NCBI GenBank assembly: GCA_021372675.1
Contig: JAJFTZ010000073.1
Coordinates: 1 to 35,221 of the forward strand
Length of the DNA: 35,221 nt
DNA from: Eubacteriales bacterium
GTDB lineage: Bacteria > Bacillota > Clostridia > Christensenellales > CAG-138
Direction of reading: 5' to 3'
Shown: positions 15,387 to 23,454 of the stretch, piece after piece
Layout: the number at the start of each line of letters is the position of its first letter
Numbering within the stretch: the stretch's first letter is position 1
Notes under the pieces: model-generated
Seen by the model: the letters and a program-made list of their open reading frames with translations, nothing else
Told to the model about the DNA's origin: nothing
Database searches by the model: none
Program-made: the position numbers and the translations under genes

Positions 15387-15447
15387 AAGAAGATAATCCG
15401 AACCCGTTAATCCCTATTGGGGATGGGTTCGGATTTGTCTTATATTT
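15387..15447 (+). repeat. 61-bp hairpin repeat, copy 1
   Basis: AATCCGAACCC (15395-15405) pairs with GGGTTCGGATT (15425-15435), with an inner ATCCC/GGGGAT stem, followed by TGTCTTATATTT. It is nearly identical to 25635-25695, where it follows the recombinase pseudogene and so reads as that gene's terminator. It could also terminate the tRNA-Lys transcript here. Confidence 0.8.
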
Positions 15448-15464
15448 CAGCACTCTCTATAAAT

Positions 15465-15775
15465 AGCAAATTGGAGGGCCAAGAGATAAGTAAAACAGCC
15501 ATCAGCAAGGCAAGAATCGATAGATATGGCCGCAAGCTGCTGGCCGACATGAAAAAGTACAACCAAGGCCTGTATACGGAGCTCCTTTTTTCGGGTGGGT
15601 TGGAAGATTGGCTTATGGCACTTAGCGAGAGATGCAAAGTGCAGATATGGGACTATGTGTAGCAAATCGCAAAAGCGTAGGGCATCACGGAAAGATTGAA
15701 AGCCCGCGACCAAACGGCGTGGGTTGGGGCCATGAATTCGATTAAGGTGTAGCGCAGGGAATTGTCATCCATCAA
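15465..15775 (+). pseudogene. TnpV-like gene remnant
   Basis: The frame reads ISKARIDRYGRKLLADMKKY, then NQGLYTELLFSGGLEDWL, a stop at 15660, a second stop, then GITERLKARDQTAWVGAMNS and further stops. This follows the TnpV pattern (YGRxRLxYLKEH, GLYxxLLxSGKL, LKARDQMAWVxAMNSI) known from Tn4451-type mobilisable transposons. At least three in-frame stops make it non-functional. Its N-terminus is also replaced by the hairpin repeat region. In intact elements TnpV accompanies a large serine recombinase; a recombinase remnant lies at 25.3-25.66 kb. Confidence 0.75.
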
Positions 15776-15838
15776 ATAGTTCTGCTAATATAAAAATAGG
15801 TTGTTTCATGCACCTAACAACAATAATGCTCCCTTGGC

Positions 15839-16015
15839 AAGGTGAATTGGCCAAGAGATAGTGGACAAAAAAACACGAATCAAAACCTTTGCGCACATTT
15901 AAGCTGAGCAGGGGTTTTGTAGTCCGAAGCGTAGGCCGACGCTCTTTGCTAAAATGCTCAACAGCACGCGTGACTGTTCCATGTAGGTCGTTGTTATGAA
16001 AAATATCAAAATCAT
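15839..16015 (-). mobile_element. IS3-like element end remnant, copy 1
   Basis: TTGGCCAAGAGATAGTGGACA at its left resembles the terminal repeat of IS3-group elements, which often end in ...TGGACA. On the minus strand a decayed frame gives AVEHFSKERRPTL, similar to the FNxERPH region at the C-terminus of an IS3 OrfB transposase. About 120 bp aligns to 25112-25235. The inner boundary, where it meets the beta-helix gene fragment, is near 16015-16021. The IS assignment is tentative; the repeat itself is clear. Confidence 0.45.
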
Positions 16016-16021
16016 GCCTAA

Positions 16022-16717
16022 GCATATGCCGGCACCGGCCTGAGCGGCTACGGTTGCCGGGACAATTTCATTCTGGGCAACCGCATCGGCGTTGACGCAA
16101 ACGGCAATCCGCTGCCCAACGGCTGCGGCATCGAGATATATACCGGGCAGCGGCATGGCACGACCGGCGGCTACACGCAAGCCGAGGGGAACCTTGTCGT
16201 GGGCGGACCAATCTCGATGCGCATCACGAACCGCGGCATTCAGGACTGCTATATCGCGGGCAACTTCATCGATAACCCGAACGGTGCCGGAATCTACTTT
16301 GAGGATGGTGCAAGCCACAACTTCGTACAACAAAACACCTTCTCAAAAACGCGCTATAGTACCATCCGCGTGGACTACGGCACGGGCAACGCGATTCTCA
16401 GCAATACCTTTCCTTATATGAACAATACCGATGAGCTGATTCTGCTGCTTGAGGGCGGGAATCTCGAGCTGTCCGCGCCGGTCGTCGAAACGGCGAAAGA
16501 CCGCTCCGTTTCCGGCATGGCGGGGCCGTATGACTGCGTGGAAATATACCTGATCGACAAGGCGAACATAATATCGCTCGGTTTTACATATGCGGATGCG
16601 GAAGGCAGATTCGCGTTTGTGCGCGAGCAAACGCTTTCGGGCAGTAAGATCATCCTCATTGCCACGGACAAAGCCTGCAATACGTCCGCCTTCTCCAAAC
16701 CGTATCGGATCGGATGA
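16022..16717 (+). pseudogene. Right-handed beta-helix repeat protein, 5'-truncated
   Basis: The open frame begins after a stop at 16019-16021, with no start codon suited to the homology, and encodes AYAGTGLSGYGCRDNFILGN, then RIGVDANGNPLPNG and several further coils (YIAGNFIDNPNGAGIYFEDG, QNTFSKTRYSTIRV, AILSNTFPYM). This is the asparagine-ladder pattern of NosD/pectate-lyase-like right-handed parallel beta-helix proteins. The last about 70 residues look like a small beta-sandwich. The 5' part was apparently removed by the IS-like remnant; what remains is a C-terminal fragment. A GTG at 16199 could initiate a shorter product, but there is no RBS. Confidence 0.7.
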
Positions 16718-16754
16718 CGGCATAGCCGCACCTTTTACGGTATAGGGCGGGAAG

Positions 16755-16788
16755 CAGCAGTCCCCTTTTAGGCGGACTGCTGTTTTAT
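16755..16788 (+). terminator. Intrinsic terminator after the beta-helix fragment
   Basis: CAGCAGTCC (16755-16763) pairs with GGACTGCTG (16774-16782), then TTTTAT. It lies 38 nt after the stop codon. Confidence 0.8.
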
Positions 16789-16906
16789 GTGGGAAAATTA
16801 TTTTACATATATAATCGATGGGTGCCTCGCTTTATTCTCGAGCCGATTTTCCCCTTCCCGGATTGTTTTCAAAGCATATAGGAGAATTAAATATCGAAAA
16901 TTGACA

Positions 16907-16943
16907 AAACAAATTTGTTTTTCAACGGAAATCATAGTAAAAT
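16907..16943 (+). promoter_or_regulatory. Putative promoter with palindromic operator for the LuxR-type gene
   Basis: AAACAAATTTGTTT (16907-16920) is a perfect 14-bp palindrome. Its right half supplies TTGTTT (16915-16920) as a -35, followed by a 17-bp spacer and TAAAAT (16938-16943). A TTGACA at 16901-16906 has no -10 at usual spacing. The 180-bp AT-rich region 16790-16970 holds no gene. Confidence 0.45.
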
Positions 16944-16985
16944 TATCATAAGGATTTTGGCTCATATTCCCTTATGGAGGTCGCC

Positions 16986-18365
16986 ATGGCGCAGGGGAAC
17001 AACCGGCTCGCATCGATAGCGTCCTTTACGCTGTTTTCGGCGTGGCTGATCGCCTTCCCCTACGAGGGGCAGGTGCTCTATTCCTTGTTTGCGCTGCGGG
17101 CTATCTCTCCGTCGGTTTGGATCATCGCCGCCATTGCCGCGCATTTGTGCGGCCTCGTATGCTGCGCGCTGTTTGTAAAAAACCTGAAAGGTGCAAAAAA
17201 GGCGATGCTCCTTTCGGGCGCGGTCTGCTTTTTGGGCACCGCGCTCTTTTTCATTCCCGTTTCCGCGCTTTGGATGGCGTCTTTGCTTTGCGTTTCCCTT
17301 TTCGCGGGGTTTTTTATTTCCGCATGGGGCTATTTTTACAGGGAATATACGCCCGCGGGAAAGCGTATGGGAACCGTGGCGCTCACGCTCGCGCTTTCGG
17401 CGGCGCTGATGATCTTCGTGAACCTCTGCGCCGTATACGTTTCCGCTTACCTCGCGCTCGGGCTTTGCCTTGTCCTGCTCGCGGGCGCGCTGTATTTTGC
17501 CCTGCGCCTCCCCGTGCCCGCCGTTTTGCGCGAAACGCCCGCCGAACGGGTTTCCTATATACAGCCGTTTGCAACGCTGTGCGCTTTCGTGCTCATCATC
17601 ACCATCAACTCGGGGCTGATGTTTCAGGTGATCTTGCCCGCGTTTTCGGACGTGGGCCTTGTGGCCGATATTTACTGGGCCGTGCCCTATATCGCAGCCA
17701 TCTTCCTTGTGAGCCGCCTGCCCGCGCGCATCGATAAAGGCTATATCCTGTATGCTGCCATCGCCATGCTCGGCTTTGCCTTCATCGCGTTCGTGGCGCT
17801 CGACCGTTCCGCATGGAGCTATATCGCAATCAATACGCTTCTGCTGGGCGCCTGCGGCGTCAACGACCTGTTTTGGTGGAGCATTTTGGGCGAGCTTTTG
17901 GATTTCGATAAAAACCCCGCCAAAACGCTCGGCATCGGCCTTGGCGCAAACGTTGCGGGCGTGCTTTTAGGCAAGCTCATCGGCAGCGCAAGCATCTTTT
18001 CGGCGTCGAGCGGCGCTTGCGCGCTCATCGGCATGGCGGTGGTGTGCGTGGCGGTGGTGCTGCTGCCGCCGCTGCACGGTCAGCTTTTGCTCGTCTTAAA
18101 GGGCAACTCCTTCCTTGCCGCGTTCTCGGAGCTGTCGCCCGACGCGCAGGCGGAGACCGTATCCGAGGCCGCGCGTATCGCGGGGCTGAGCGAACGCGAG
18201 AACGAGGTCGCGCTGCTGCTGCTCAAGGGTTGGCCCTACCGGCTCATCGGGGAGAAGCTCTTTATCAGCGAAAGCACCGTGAAAACACATGTGCTTAGCA
18301 TTTACGGCAAGCTAGGCGTTCACAGCCGCACGGAGCTCATTCAAAAGTTCAGCGAGGAAACGTAA
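16986..18365 (+). CDS. Membrane-embedded LuxR/GerE-family transcriptional regulator
   Basis: A 459-residue protein with about 390 residues of hydrophobic helices (roughly 10-12 predicted segments, MFS-like) and a C-terminal GerE helix-turn-helix: LSERENEVALLLLKGWPYRL, then IGEKLFISESTVKTHVLSIY and GKLGVHS. Regulators of this build, with a transporter-like sensor fused to a LuxR DNA-binding domain, are frequent in anaerobic Actinobacteria and some Clostridia. The start at 16986 follows GGAGG by five bases; an ATG at 16974 in the same frame contains that RBS and is less likely. The neighbouring SPFH/zinc-ribbon run is a possible target, since it follows directly on the same strand behind a terminator. 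Target genes and ligand are unknown. Confidence 0.82.
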   Translation: MAQGNNRLASIASFTLFSAWLIAFPYEGQVLYSLFALRAISPSVWIIAAIAAHLCGLVCCALFVKNLKGAKKAMLLSGAVCFLGTALFFIPVSALWMASLLCVSLFAGFFISAWGYFYREYTPAGKRMGTVALTLALSAALMIFVNLCAVYVSAYLALGLCLVLLAGALYFALRLPVPAVLRETPAERVSYIQPFATLCAFVLIITINSGLMFQVILPAFSDVGLVADIYWAVPYIAAIFLVSRLPARIDKGYILYAAIAMLGFAFIAFVALDRSAWSYIAINTLLLGACGVNDLFWWSILGELLDFDKNPAKTLGIGLGANVAGVLLGKLIGSASIFSASSGACALIGMAVVCVAVVLLPPLHGQLLLVLKGNSFLAAFSELSPDAQAETVSEAARIAGLSERENEVALLLLKGWPYRLIGEKLFISESTVKTHVLSIYGKLGVHSRTELIQKFSEET

Positions 18366-18389
18366 CCCGCATCCCCGCAGAAACGCCTC

Positions 18390-18426
18390 GGTCCTGTCCG
18401 CGTATAAAACGGACGGGCCTTTTTTT
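18390..18426 (+). terminator. Intrinsic terminator after the LuxR-type gene
   Basis: GGTCCTGTCCG pairs with CGGACGGGCC (two G-U pairs) around a 9-nt loop, followed by seven T residues. Confidence 0.88.
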
Positions 18427-18553
18427 GATTTCATACTTTTCGGCCGATACCCAAAAGAAGGGCCTTATCGTATCCTGTAAGTGAGCGCTCCCATCCTTTG
18501 AGCGCCGCGCGCATCTCATTACGTTCCGATCTCAAACAAGGAGGACGCCGCCT

Positions 18554-19864
18554 ATGGCCGTCATCGAACGCATCAAGTACAACGGATCGCCCGAGGTTTT
18601 CGCGTGGAAATTCCCCAACGACGAGCTCGGCACATGGACGCAGCTTATCGTGAACGAGTCGCAGGAGGCCGTGCTTTTCAAGGGCGGCAAAGCGCTCGAC
18701 GTGTTCGCGAGCGGCCGCCACACCCTCGATACCGCGAACATACCGCTTCTCAACAACATCATCAACCTTCCTTTCGGGGGGCGCTCCCCCTTTACCGCCG
18801 AGATATGGTATGTGAACAAAGCGCATGTGCTCGACATCAAGTGGGGCACGAACACGCCCATACAGCTTCGCGACGCCAAATACGGCGTGTTTCTGCCCGT
18901 GCGCGTACACGGGCAGTTCGGCATCAAGATCGAGGACTCCAAGCAGTTCCTCGTGAAGCTCGTGGGCACGCTCCCCGTGTTTGAAAAGACCGCGCTGGTA
19001 CAGTATTTCCGCGGCCTATATCTGACCAAGGTGAAGGATACCGTTTCCTCTTACCTCATCGACAAGCAGGTGAGCGTGCTCGAGATCAACGCCTATCTCG
19101 ATAAGCTCTCGGATTTTATGCGCGAACGGATCACGCCTACGCTCGCCGAATACGGCATACGGCTCGTAAGCTTTTACGTCAACGACATCAGCGTGCCCGA
19201 GGACGACTCGGCGGTGAAAACGCTCAAGGATGCGCTCGCCAAGCGCGCACAGATGGATATCGTGGGCTTCAGCTATGTGCAGGAGCGCTCGTTCGATACG
19301 CTCGAGGGCGCGGCCACCAACGCGCACGGCGGCTCCGACCTGATGGGCGCGGGCATCGGCGTGGGGATGGGCTTCGGCATCGGCGGCCCCTTGGGCCAGC
19401 AGGCCGGCTCCCTCGCGCAGGTCATGAACACGAGCGCGCAGGTCAAAGCCTGCCCGCGCTGCAAGGCCTCCATGCCGCAGGAAAAGCGCTTTTGCAGCGA
19501 TTGCGGCTTCGATACCGACGCAAAGCCGCGGCAGGATGCCGTTGCATGCAGCGCGTGCGGCGAAGCGTACCGCCTAGGCGCGAAATTCTGTCCCGAATGT
19601 GGCAACGCCTACAACGGATGCCCCGCATGCCGCGCGGATGTGAAAAAGGGCGCGGCCGCGTGCCCGGTATGCGGCGCGAAAATGCCCACGCCCTGCCCGA
19701 ATTGCGGTGATCTCATCGAAAAGGCCGGCGCGCGGTTTTGCCCAAGCTGCGGCCAAACGCTCGTGAAAACCTGCGCCGCTTGCGGCTGCGAGCTTTCGGG
19801 CGCGCCTAAATTCTGCCCGGAATGTGGCGCAAGCTGTGCGCCGGAAGGAGGAAAAACCACATGA
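18554..19864 (+). CDS. SPFH-domain protein with C-terminal zinc ribbons (YdjI-like)
   Basis: A 436-residue cytosolic protein. Residues 1-260 form an SPFH (Band 7) domain of the 'virion core protein'/YdjI type: VNESQEAVLFKGGKALDVFA, LPVRVHGQFGIKIED, SFYVNDISVPEDD. A glycine-rich linker (GIGVGMGFGIGGPLGQQAG) follows, then a string of CxxC zinc ribbons to the end (CPRCKASM, FCSDCGFD, CSACGEAY, CPECGNAY, CPACRADV, CPVCGAKM, CPNCGDLI, CPSCGQTL, CAACGCEL, CPECGASC). In B. subtilis YdjI helps recruit the PspA-like YdjF to a membrane complex with YdjG/YdjH, which also carry zinc ribbons. AAGGAGG precedes the ATG. The stop overlaps the next gene by ATGA. Confidence 0.85.
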   Translation: MAVIERIKYNGSPEVFAWKFPNDELGTWTQLIVNESQEAVLFKGGKALDVFASGRHTLDTANIPLLNNIINLPFGGRSPFTAEIWYVNKAHVLDIKWGTNTPIQLRDAKYGVFLPVRVHGQFGIKIEDSKQFLVKLVGTLPVFEKTALVQYFRGLYLTKVKDTVSSYLIDKQVSVLEINAYLDKLSDFMRERITPTLAEYGIRLVSFYVNDISVPEDDSAVKTLKDALAKRAQMDIVGFSYVQERSFDTLEGAATNAHGGSDLMGAGIGVGMGFGIGGPLGQQAGSLAQVMNTSAQVKACPRCKASMPQEKRFCSDCGFDTDAKPRQDAVACSACGEAYRLGAKFCPECGNAYNGCPACRADVKKGAAACPVCGAKMPTPCPNCGDLIEKAGARFCPSCGQTLVKTCAACGCELSGAPKFCPECGASCAPEGGKTT

Positions 19865-20247
19865 AACGCGCGGAGCTGACCATAACGGCCCTGTTCTGCA
19901 TCGCGCTTGCCGCGACGCTCCTCATTTTTTCCCTCGGCGCGCCGCTTGGGGATAAGGCCGACGTCGATTATACGGCATTTCTCTTTTTACTGCTCTCGGA
20001 GGCGGCGCTGTACGTCGCCGCGCGGCTGATCCTGCAGAAAAAGCACGACGGCGCGCGCCTGTTCCTCGGCGCGGGCGTGCTCGTTACGCTCGCGATCTAC
20101 CTTGTTGTAAACGCCGTGCTCACGGTTTTCGTGGCGCCGCTGTACGGCGGCGGGCTGCGGCATTTTTTCCTGCTGGAATTCCTGCTCCTTTTTGCCGCGG
20201 CGGCGCTCACGGTCGTATTCGCCGCGTTCGGCGCGCGGGCTTCCTAG
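19861..20247 (+). CDS. Small four-helix membrane protein of the SPFH locus
   Basis: A 128-residue protein consisting of four hydrophobic helices joined by short loops, with no recognisable motif. The ATG at 19861 overlaps the SPFH stop (ATGA) and has GGAAGGAGG ahead of it. I recognise no family. Its position and coupling suggest it belongs to the same membrane assembly as the SPFH protein. Confidence 0.75.
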   Translation: MKRAELTITALFCIALAATLLIFSLGAPLGDKADVDYTAFLFLLLSEAALYVAARLILQKKHDGARLFLGAGVLVTLAIYLVVNAVLTVFVAPLYGGGLRHFFLLEFLLLFAAAALTVVFAAFGARAS

Positions 20248-20274
20248 GGCCGGGCGGAACAGGAGGTACGGAAT

Positions 20275-20841
20275 ATGCAAAACGAACGCAAGATCAAGGA
20301 CGGAAAAAAGGCAAGAACGGCGGGTTTTGCGCTTTTGGCGCTGGCCTCGCTGCTGTTTATCATCCTCCTCAGCCTTACAAAGGATGGCAGGCTCACCGTT
20401 TCTTCCGCGGGGACCAACCTCGCGCTGGTCACGATGATGCTTTCCTTTCCCGTTTCCGCGCTTTTGCTCCTCGTCGGCGGCATACGCGGCAAGAGGGCGC
20501 GCCGCTATCGGAAATATCTGCCCCATGCCTTAAACGAGCGCGATATCGAAAACCTCGCCGCCATCGCGGGCGTACCGTATTGGCGGGCGGAGCGGGATAT
20601 CGCCGCTATGCTCGGGATGGGGCTGCTGCCGGGGCTTAGGCTCGACCGCGCGGCAAAGCGGCTCACCGAGGCCGCCGTATCGTTTGCGCAAGGCGGTTTT
20701 TACAGCAAGAACGGCGCGCCTCCCCCCGCGCCGCTCCCGACGGTTTCGGTGATATGCCCCGGCTGCGGCGCGGAAAACAGCGTGCAAGAGGGCGGTGCCG
20801 CGGAATGCGAATACTGCGGCGCGCGGCTTCGCGGCGCGTGA
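20275..20841 (+). CDS. Two-helix membrane protein with C-terminal zinc ribbon
   Basis: A 188-residue protein: a basic N-terminus, two membrane helices (about residues 16-35 and 46-66), a cytosolic helical module (ERDIENLAAIAGVPYWRAER, then DIAAMLGMGLLPGLRLD) that looks like a small winged-helix-type fold, then a zinc ribbon CPGCGAEN...CEYCGARL. The module and ribbon are shared with the paralogues at 21096 and 21686. AGGAGGTACGGAAT precedes the ATG. Function is unknown; a cytosolic docking domain anchored by a hairpin of helices is the simplest reading. Confidence 0.8.
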   Translation: MQNERKIKDGKKARTAGFALLALASLLFIILLSLTKDGRLTVSSAGTNLALVTMMLSFPVSALLLLVGGIRGKRARRYRKYLPHALNERDIENLAAIAGVPYWRAERDIAAMLGMGLLPGLRLDRAAKRLTEAAVSFAQGGFYSKNGAPPPAPLPTVSVICPGCGAENSVQEGGAAECEYCGARLRGA

Positions 20842-20857
20842 AACCGGGAGGGCGCTT

Positions 20858-21082
20858 ATGGAACGACATGGATTTAAGGCGGGCCTTATCAAGGCGCTGA
20901 GGCTTATCGGCGGCGGAGCCTGCGTTTTGCTCGGCCTTTATTTTTCGGTGGTTGCCGTGCTTTGCACGCAGGTGGACGGCGTGCATGTTTTGGGGTACAC
21001 GCTCATGCCCGCGCTCGCGCTTTTGTGCTTTTTTGCATCGTGGCTGCTCTTGAAAAAAACGCGGCGTCCGCCGCGACAGTAA
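20858..21082 (+). CDS. Small two-helix membrane protein
   Basis: A 74-residue protein with a charged start (MERHGFKAGLIKALR) and two hydrophobic helices, ending in a basic tail KKTRRPPRQ. It has the helix hairpin of its neighbours but lacks the cytosolic module and zinc ribbon, so it may be a truncated paralogue. The ATG at 20858 follows GGGAGGGCGCTT. An open frame extends further upstream into the previous gene but without an RBS. Confidence 0.65.
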   Translation: MERHGFKAGLIKALRLIGGGACVLLGLYFSVVAVLCTQVDGVHVLGYTLMPALALLCFFASWLLLKKTRRPPRQ

Positions 21083-21095
21083 CGGGGAGGGACTT

Positions 21096-21689
21096 ATGGA
21101 AATAAAAGCAAACGCGCGCTGGAAGGGGATGCGCCGCGCTTCCGCCGTGTTTTCCGCGCTCGCTTTTCTTGCTTTTGCCGCCGCAATCGCTTTTGCGCTC
21201 CGTTTTTTGCCTATGATCGAAAACCCCAAAGTCAGACTCGGCTATGAAGATTTCTGGCCTTCCTATGTTTCGACAGCGGCTTTCATTGTGTTTTTTGCGC
21301 TTGCCGGTTCTTTGCGTACTTCCTCCTACCTAGTGGCATACCGCGAGCTTCTTAGAAAGGAACGCCGCGTGGCGGTGATCGCGCAGATCACAGGCGAGAA
21401 CCCGGGCTTCACAGCGATAAGGATCGCGAACTTTATCCGTCAGGGCAAGCTCGACGCGAGCTTTGTGGATACGGAAAAGGGCGTGGTCGTGGTGACGCGG
21501 GAGGAGGACGACGCGCTCCGCGAGGAACCGTCCGCAAAGGCGCCGCCCGCGGGGGCAAGGCCCGCGGTCGTCCGTGCGGTATGCCCGGGCTGCGGCGCTG
21601 CGGCCGATATTCCTTTCGGGCAAACGGCGGAATGTGAATACTGCGGCGCGGCGATCTATGGCGCGGACAGGAAGGAGCAAACGACATGA
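21096..21689 (+). CDS. Two-helix membrane protein with zinc ribbon, paralogue A
   Basis: A 197-residue protein. Two membrane helices (about 18-38 and 55-75) are followed by a cytosolic module RRVAVIAQITGENPGFTAIR...FIRQGKLDASFVDTEKGVVV and a C-terminal ribbon CPGCGAAA...CEYCGAAI. The module closely matches the next gene (IAQI, then a helix, then I+xGKxDAxxVDTEKGVVVV), so the two arose by tandem duplication. The ATG follows GGGGAGGGACTT; the stop overlaps the next start (ATGA). Confidence 0.8.
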   Translation: MEIKANARWKGMRRASAVFSALAFLAFAAAIAFALRFLPMIENPKVRLGYEDFWPSYVSTAAFIVFFALAGSLRTSSYLVAYRELLRKERRVAVIAQITGENPGFTAIRIANFIRQGKLDASFVDTEKGVVVVTREEDDALREEPSAKAPPAGARPAVVRAVCPGCGAAADIPFGQTAECEYCGAAIYGADRKEQTT

Positions 21690-22246
21690 ATAAAAAGCAA
21701 ATTCCCCCGTGGAGGAAAAAGCTGAATATCGCAAACAACCTCGCGCCGCTCGCGTTCTTGTTCCTTCTTGCGGGCTATGTGCTGTTTATGATGCAAACTA
21801 TGCGCGTGGACGTTGTTGCGGACGTTCCGCGGTGGGCCGGCATCGCGCTGCTTGCTTTCAGCGTTGTGTTCGCGTTCCCCATAGGGGCCATAAGGCGAAG
21901 CGCATGGCGCGAAGCATACAGCGAAACGCTCCGGCGCGAGCGAAGCATACAGCGCATCGCGCAGATTCTGAACCGCAAACCCAAGCAATGCGCAAAGGAG
22001 ATCGCGCTCCTCATCAAGGAAGGCAAGTTCGACGCGCTCTATGTGGATACGGAAAAGGGCGTGGTCGTGGTGAGCCACGAGGAAGCCGACGCGGAAGCGC
22101 CTCAAGCCGCCCTCGACGGCGCCGCGCCGCGCCGCGCGGGGGAACCGCTTTCCGTGGTATGCCCGGGCTGCGGCGCGCGCAACAGGGTGCGGCGCGGGCA
22201 AACGGCGGAGTGCGAATATTGCGGCGCGGTGGTAGAGGGCAAATAA
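21686..22246 (+). CDS. Two-helix membrane protein with zinc ribbon, paralogue B
   Basis: A 186-residue protein with the same layout as the preceding gene: two helices, RSIQRIAQILNRKPKQCAKE then IALLIKEGKFDALYVDTEKG, and a ribbon CPGCGARN...CEYCGAVV. It overlaps the preceding stop by ATGA. The DNA encoding the module and ribbon is also very similar between the two genes, for example the run around GATACGGAAAAGGGCGTGGT, so duplication is recent or the genes exchange sequence. Confidence 0.8.
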   Translation: MNKKQIPPWRKKLNIANNLAPLAFLFLLAGYVLFMMQTMRVDVVADVPRWAGIALLAFSVVFAFPIGAIRRSAWREAYSETLRRERSIQRIAQILNRKPKQCAKEIALLIKEGKFDALYVDTEKGVVVVSHEEADAEAPQAALDGAAPRRAGEPLSVVCPGCGARNRVRRGQTAECEYCGAVVEGK

Positions 22247-22285
22247 CGGCCTGCCGCCATGCAAGCGAAACGAAAGGAGTACGCC

Positions 22286-23440
22286 ATGTCGAAATTCTGC
22301 GATAACTGCGGCGCTCCCTTAGGCGACGCGAAGCGCTTTTGTGGCGACTGCGGCGCGCCCATCGCGGGCCGCGCGGAGCCGGAGCGGGAAACCCCTCCCG
22401 AACGCCTCTGCGATGCATGCGGGGCCGTTTTGCCCGGCGACGCGCGCTTTTGCGAGGCCTGCGGGCGCAGCGCGACGCCCGGCGGCAAGGCGGCCGCACG
22501 GCTCGAATCGGCAGCCCGCATCGCCGCGCGCTATAGCCCGGTTTGGCTCATACTGATTCTTTTTCTCGCGGTCGCGCTGTTCGCGCTGCCCGAAAGCCTG
22601 CTCGAAACGGGCCTGCCTCCGCTTTTGGAAAAGCCGCTCCCCTGGGTGGCGGCTTTTATAGGCTTCTGCCTGCTCGCGTGGCTCGCGTTCTTTTTGGAGC
22701 GCAGGGATGAGCTGAAAAAGCTCGGCATCGACCCGAACGATCTTAAGTTCACGGGCGTGGGCGCTGCTGGAAGCGGAGCCGCCGGCGAAAGCGGCGGCGC
22801 GGAGGGCGGCACACCTTACATAATGCAAGCCATAAAGACCTATACGCGGCTCGACGGTATGCGCTACGCGCTTTTGTTATCCCTGCTCGCGGTGCTGGCC
22901 GCGTTCGGCCTGAGCATGTTCGGCTTTTCGGCGGGCGGGGCCGGGGGCGGCGGCCTCCCTTCCGTTTCCGCACCGCCCGGCGGTACAACGCCGGGGTTGT
23001 CCGCAGCCGTGGCCCCGTGGGGAACGGAAACGCCCGCGGCAAAGACCCCCGCGCCTGTAACGCCGAAGCCCGCGCAGTCGCTCGACGGCATATGGCTTCC
23101 CTATGAGGAAAGCGTTTCGAGCGGCGGGGGCGGCAGCGTCAACGGCGTGCCGGTGCCCAACATGTCAACGCTTATGCCGAGCATTTTGTTTGAAAACGGG
23201 CGTATGTACATGGGATACGGAAGCACGCGCGACGAGATACGCCAATATTCTCGCGAGGAGCATTACAATATCGCGGACTACGCGGGCTATCCCTTCACGC
23301 TCGAAAACGGTGTTATCACCATAAGCGACCCGTATACATCCACCCCCGACAGGTCATGGGAAATCGACGACGCGCTGAACATCTACATCAGGGGGAGCGC
23401 AGGCTTCGTTCCCTCCGCCGACGCGCGCGTCACAGGCTGA
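22286..23440 (+). CDS. Zinc-ribbon membrane protein with extracytoplasmic domain, paralogue 1
   Basis: A 384-residue protein. Two N-terminal double zinc ribbons (CDNCGAPL, FCGDCGAPI, CDACGAVL, FCEACGRS) precede membrane helices at about 92-112, 125-143 and 195-215. A low-complexity Ala/Pro/Thr linker follows, then a C-terminal domain of about 120 residues containing SLDGIWLPYEES that would lie outside the cell. The start at 22286 has AAAGGAG upstream; an earlier ATG at 22259 overlaps that RBS. The next gene is a paralogue of the same design. Confidence 0.78.
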   Translation: MSKFCDNCGAPLGDAKRFCGDCGAPIAGRAEPERETPPERLCDACGAVLPGDARFCEACGRSATPGGKAAARLESAARIAARYSPVWLILILFLAVALFALPESLLETGLPPLLEKPLPWVAAFIGFCLLAWLAFFLERRDELKKLGIDPNDLKFTGVGAAGSGAAGESGGAEGGTPYIMQAIKTYTRLDGMRYALLLSLLAVLAAFGLSMFGFSAGGAGGGGLPSVSAPPGGTTPGLSAAVAPWGTETPAAKTPAPVTPKPAQSLDGIWLPYEESVSSGGGGSVNGVPVPNMSTLMPSILFENGRMYMGYGSTRDEIRQYSREEHYNIADYAGYPFTLENGVITISDPYTSTPDRSWEIDDALNIYIRGSAGFVPSADARVTG

Positions 23441-23454
23441 AAGGAGGCGCAACG

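Noticed and set aside
15899..16333. Minus-strand frame across the IS remnant and beta-helix junction
   Set aside because: It joins two unrelated sequences and conflicts with the clear beta-helix frame on the plus strand.
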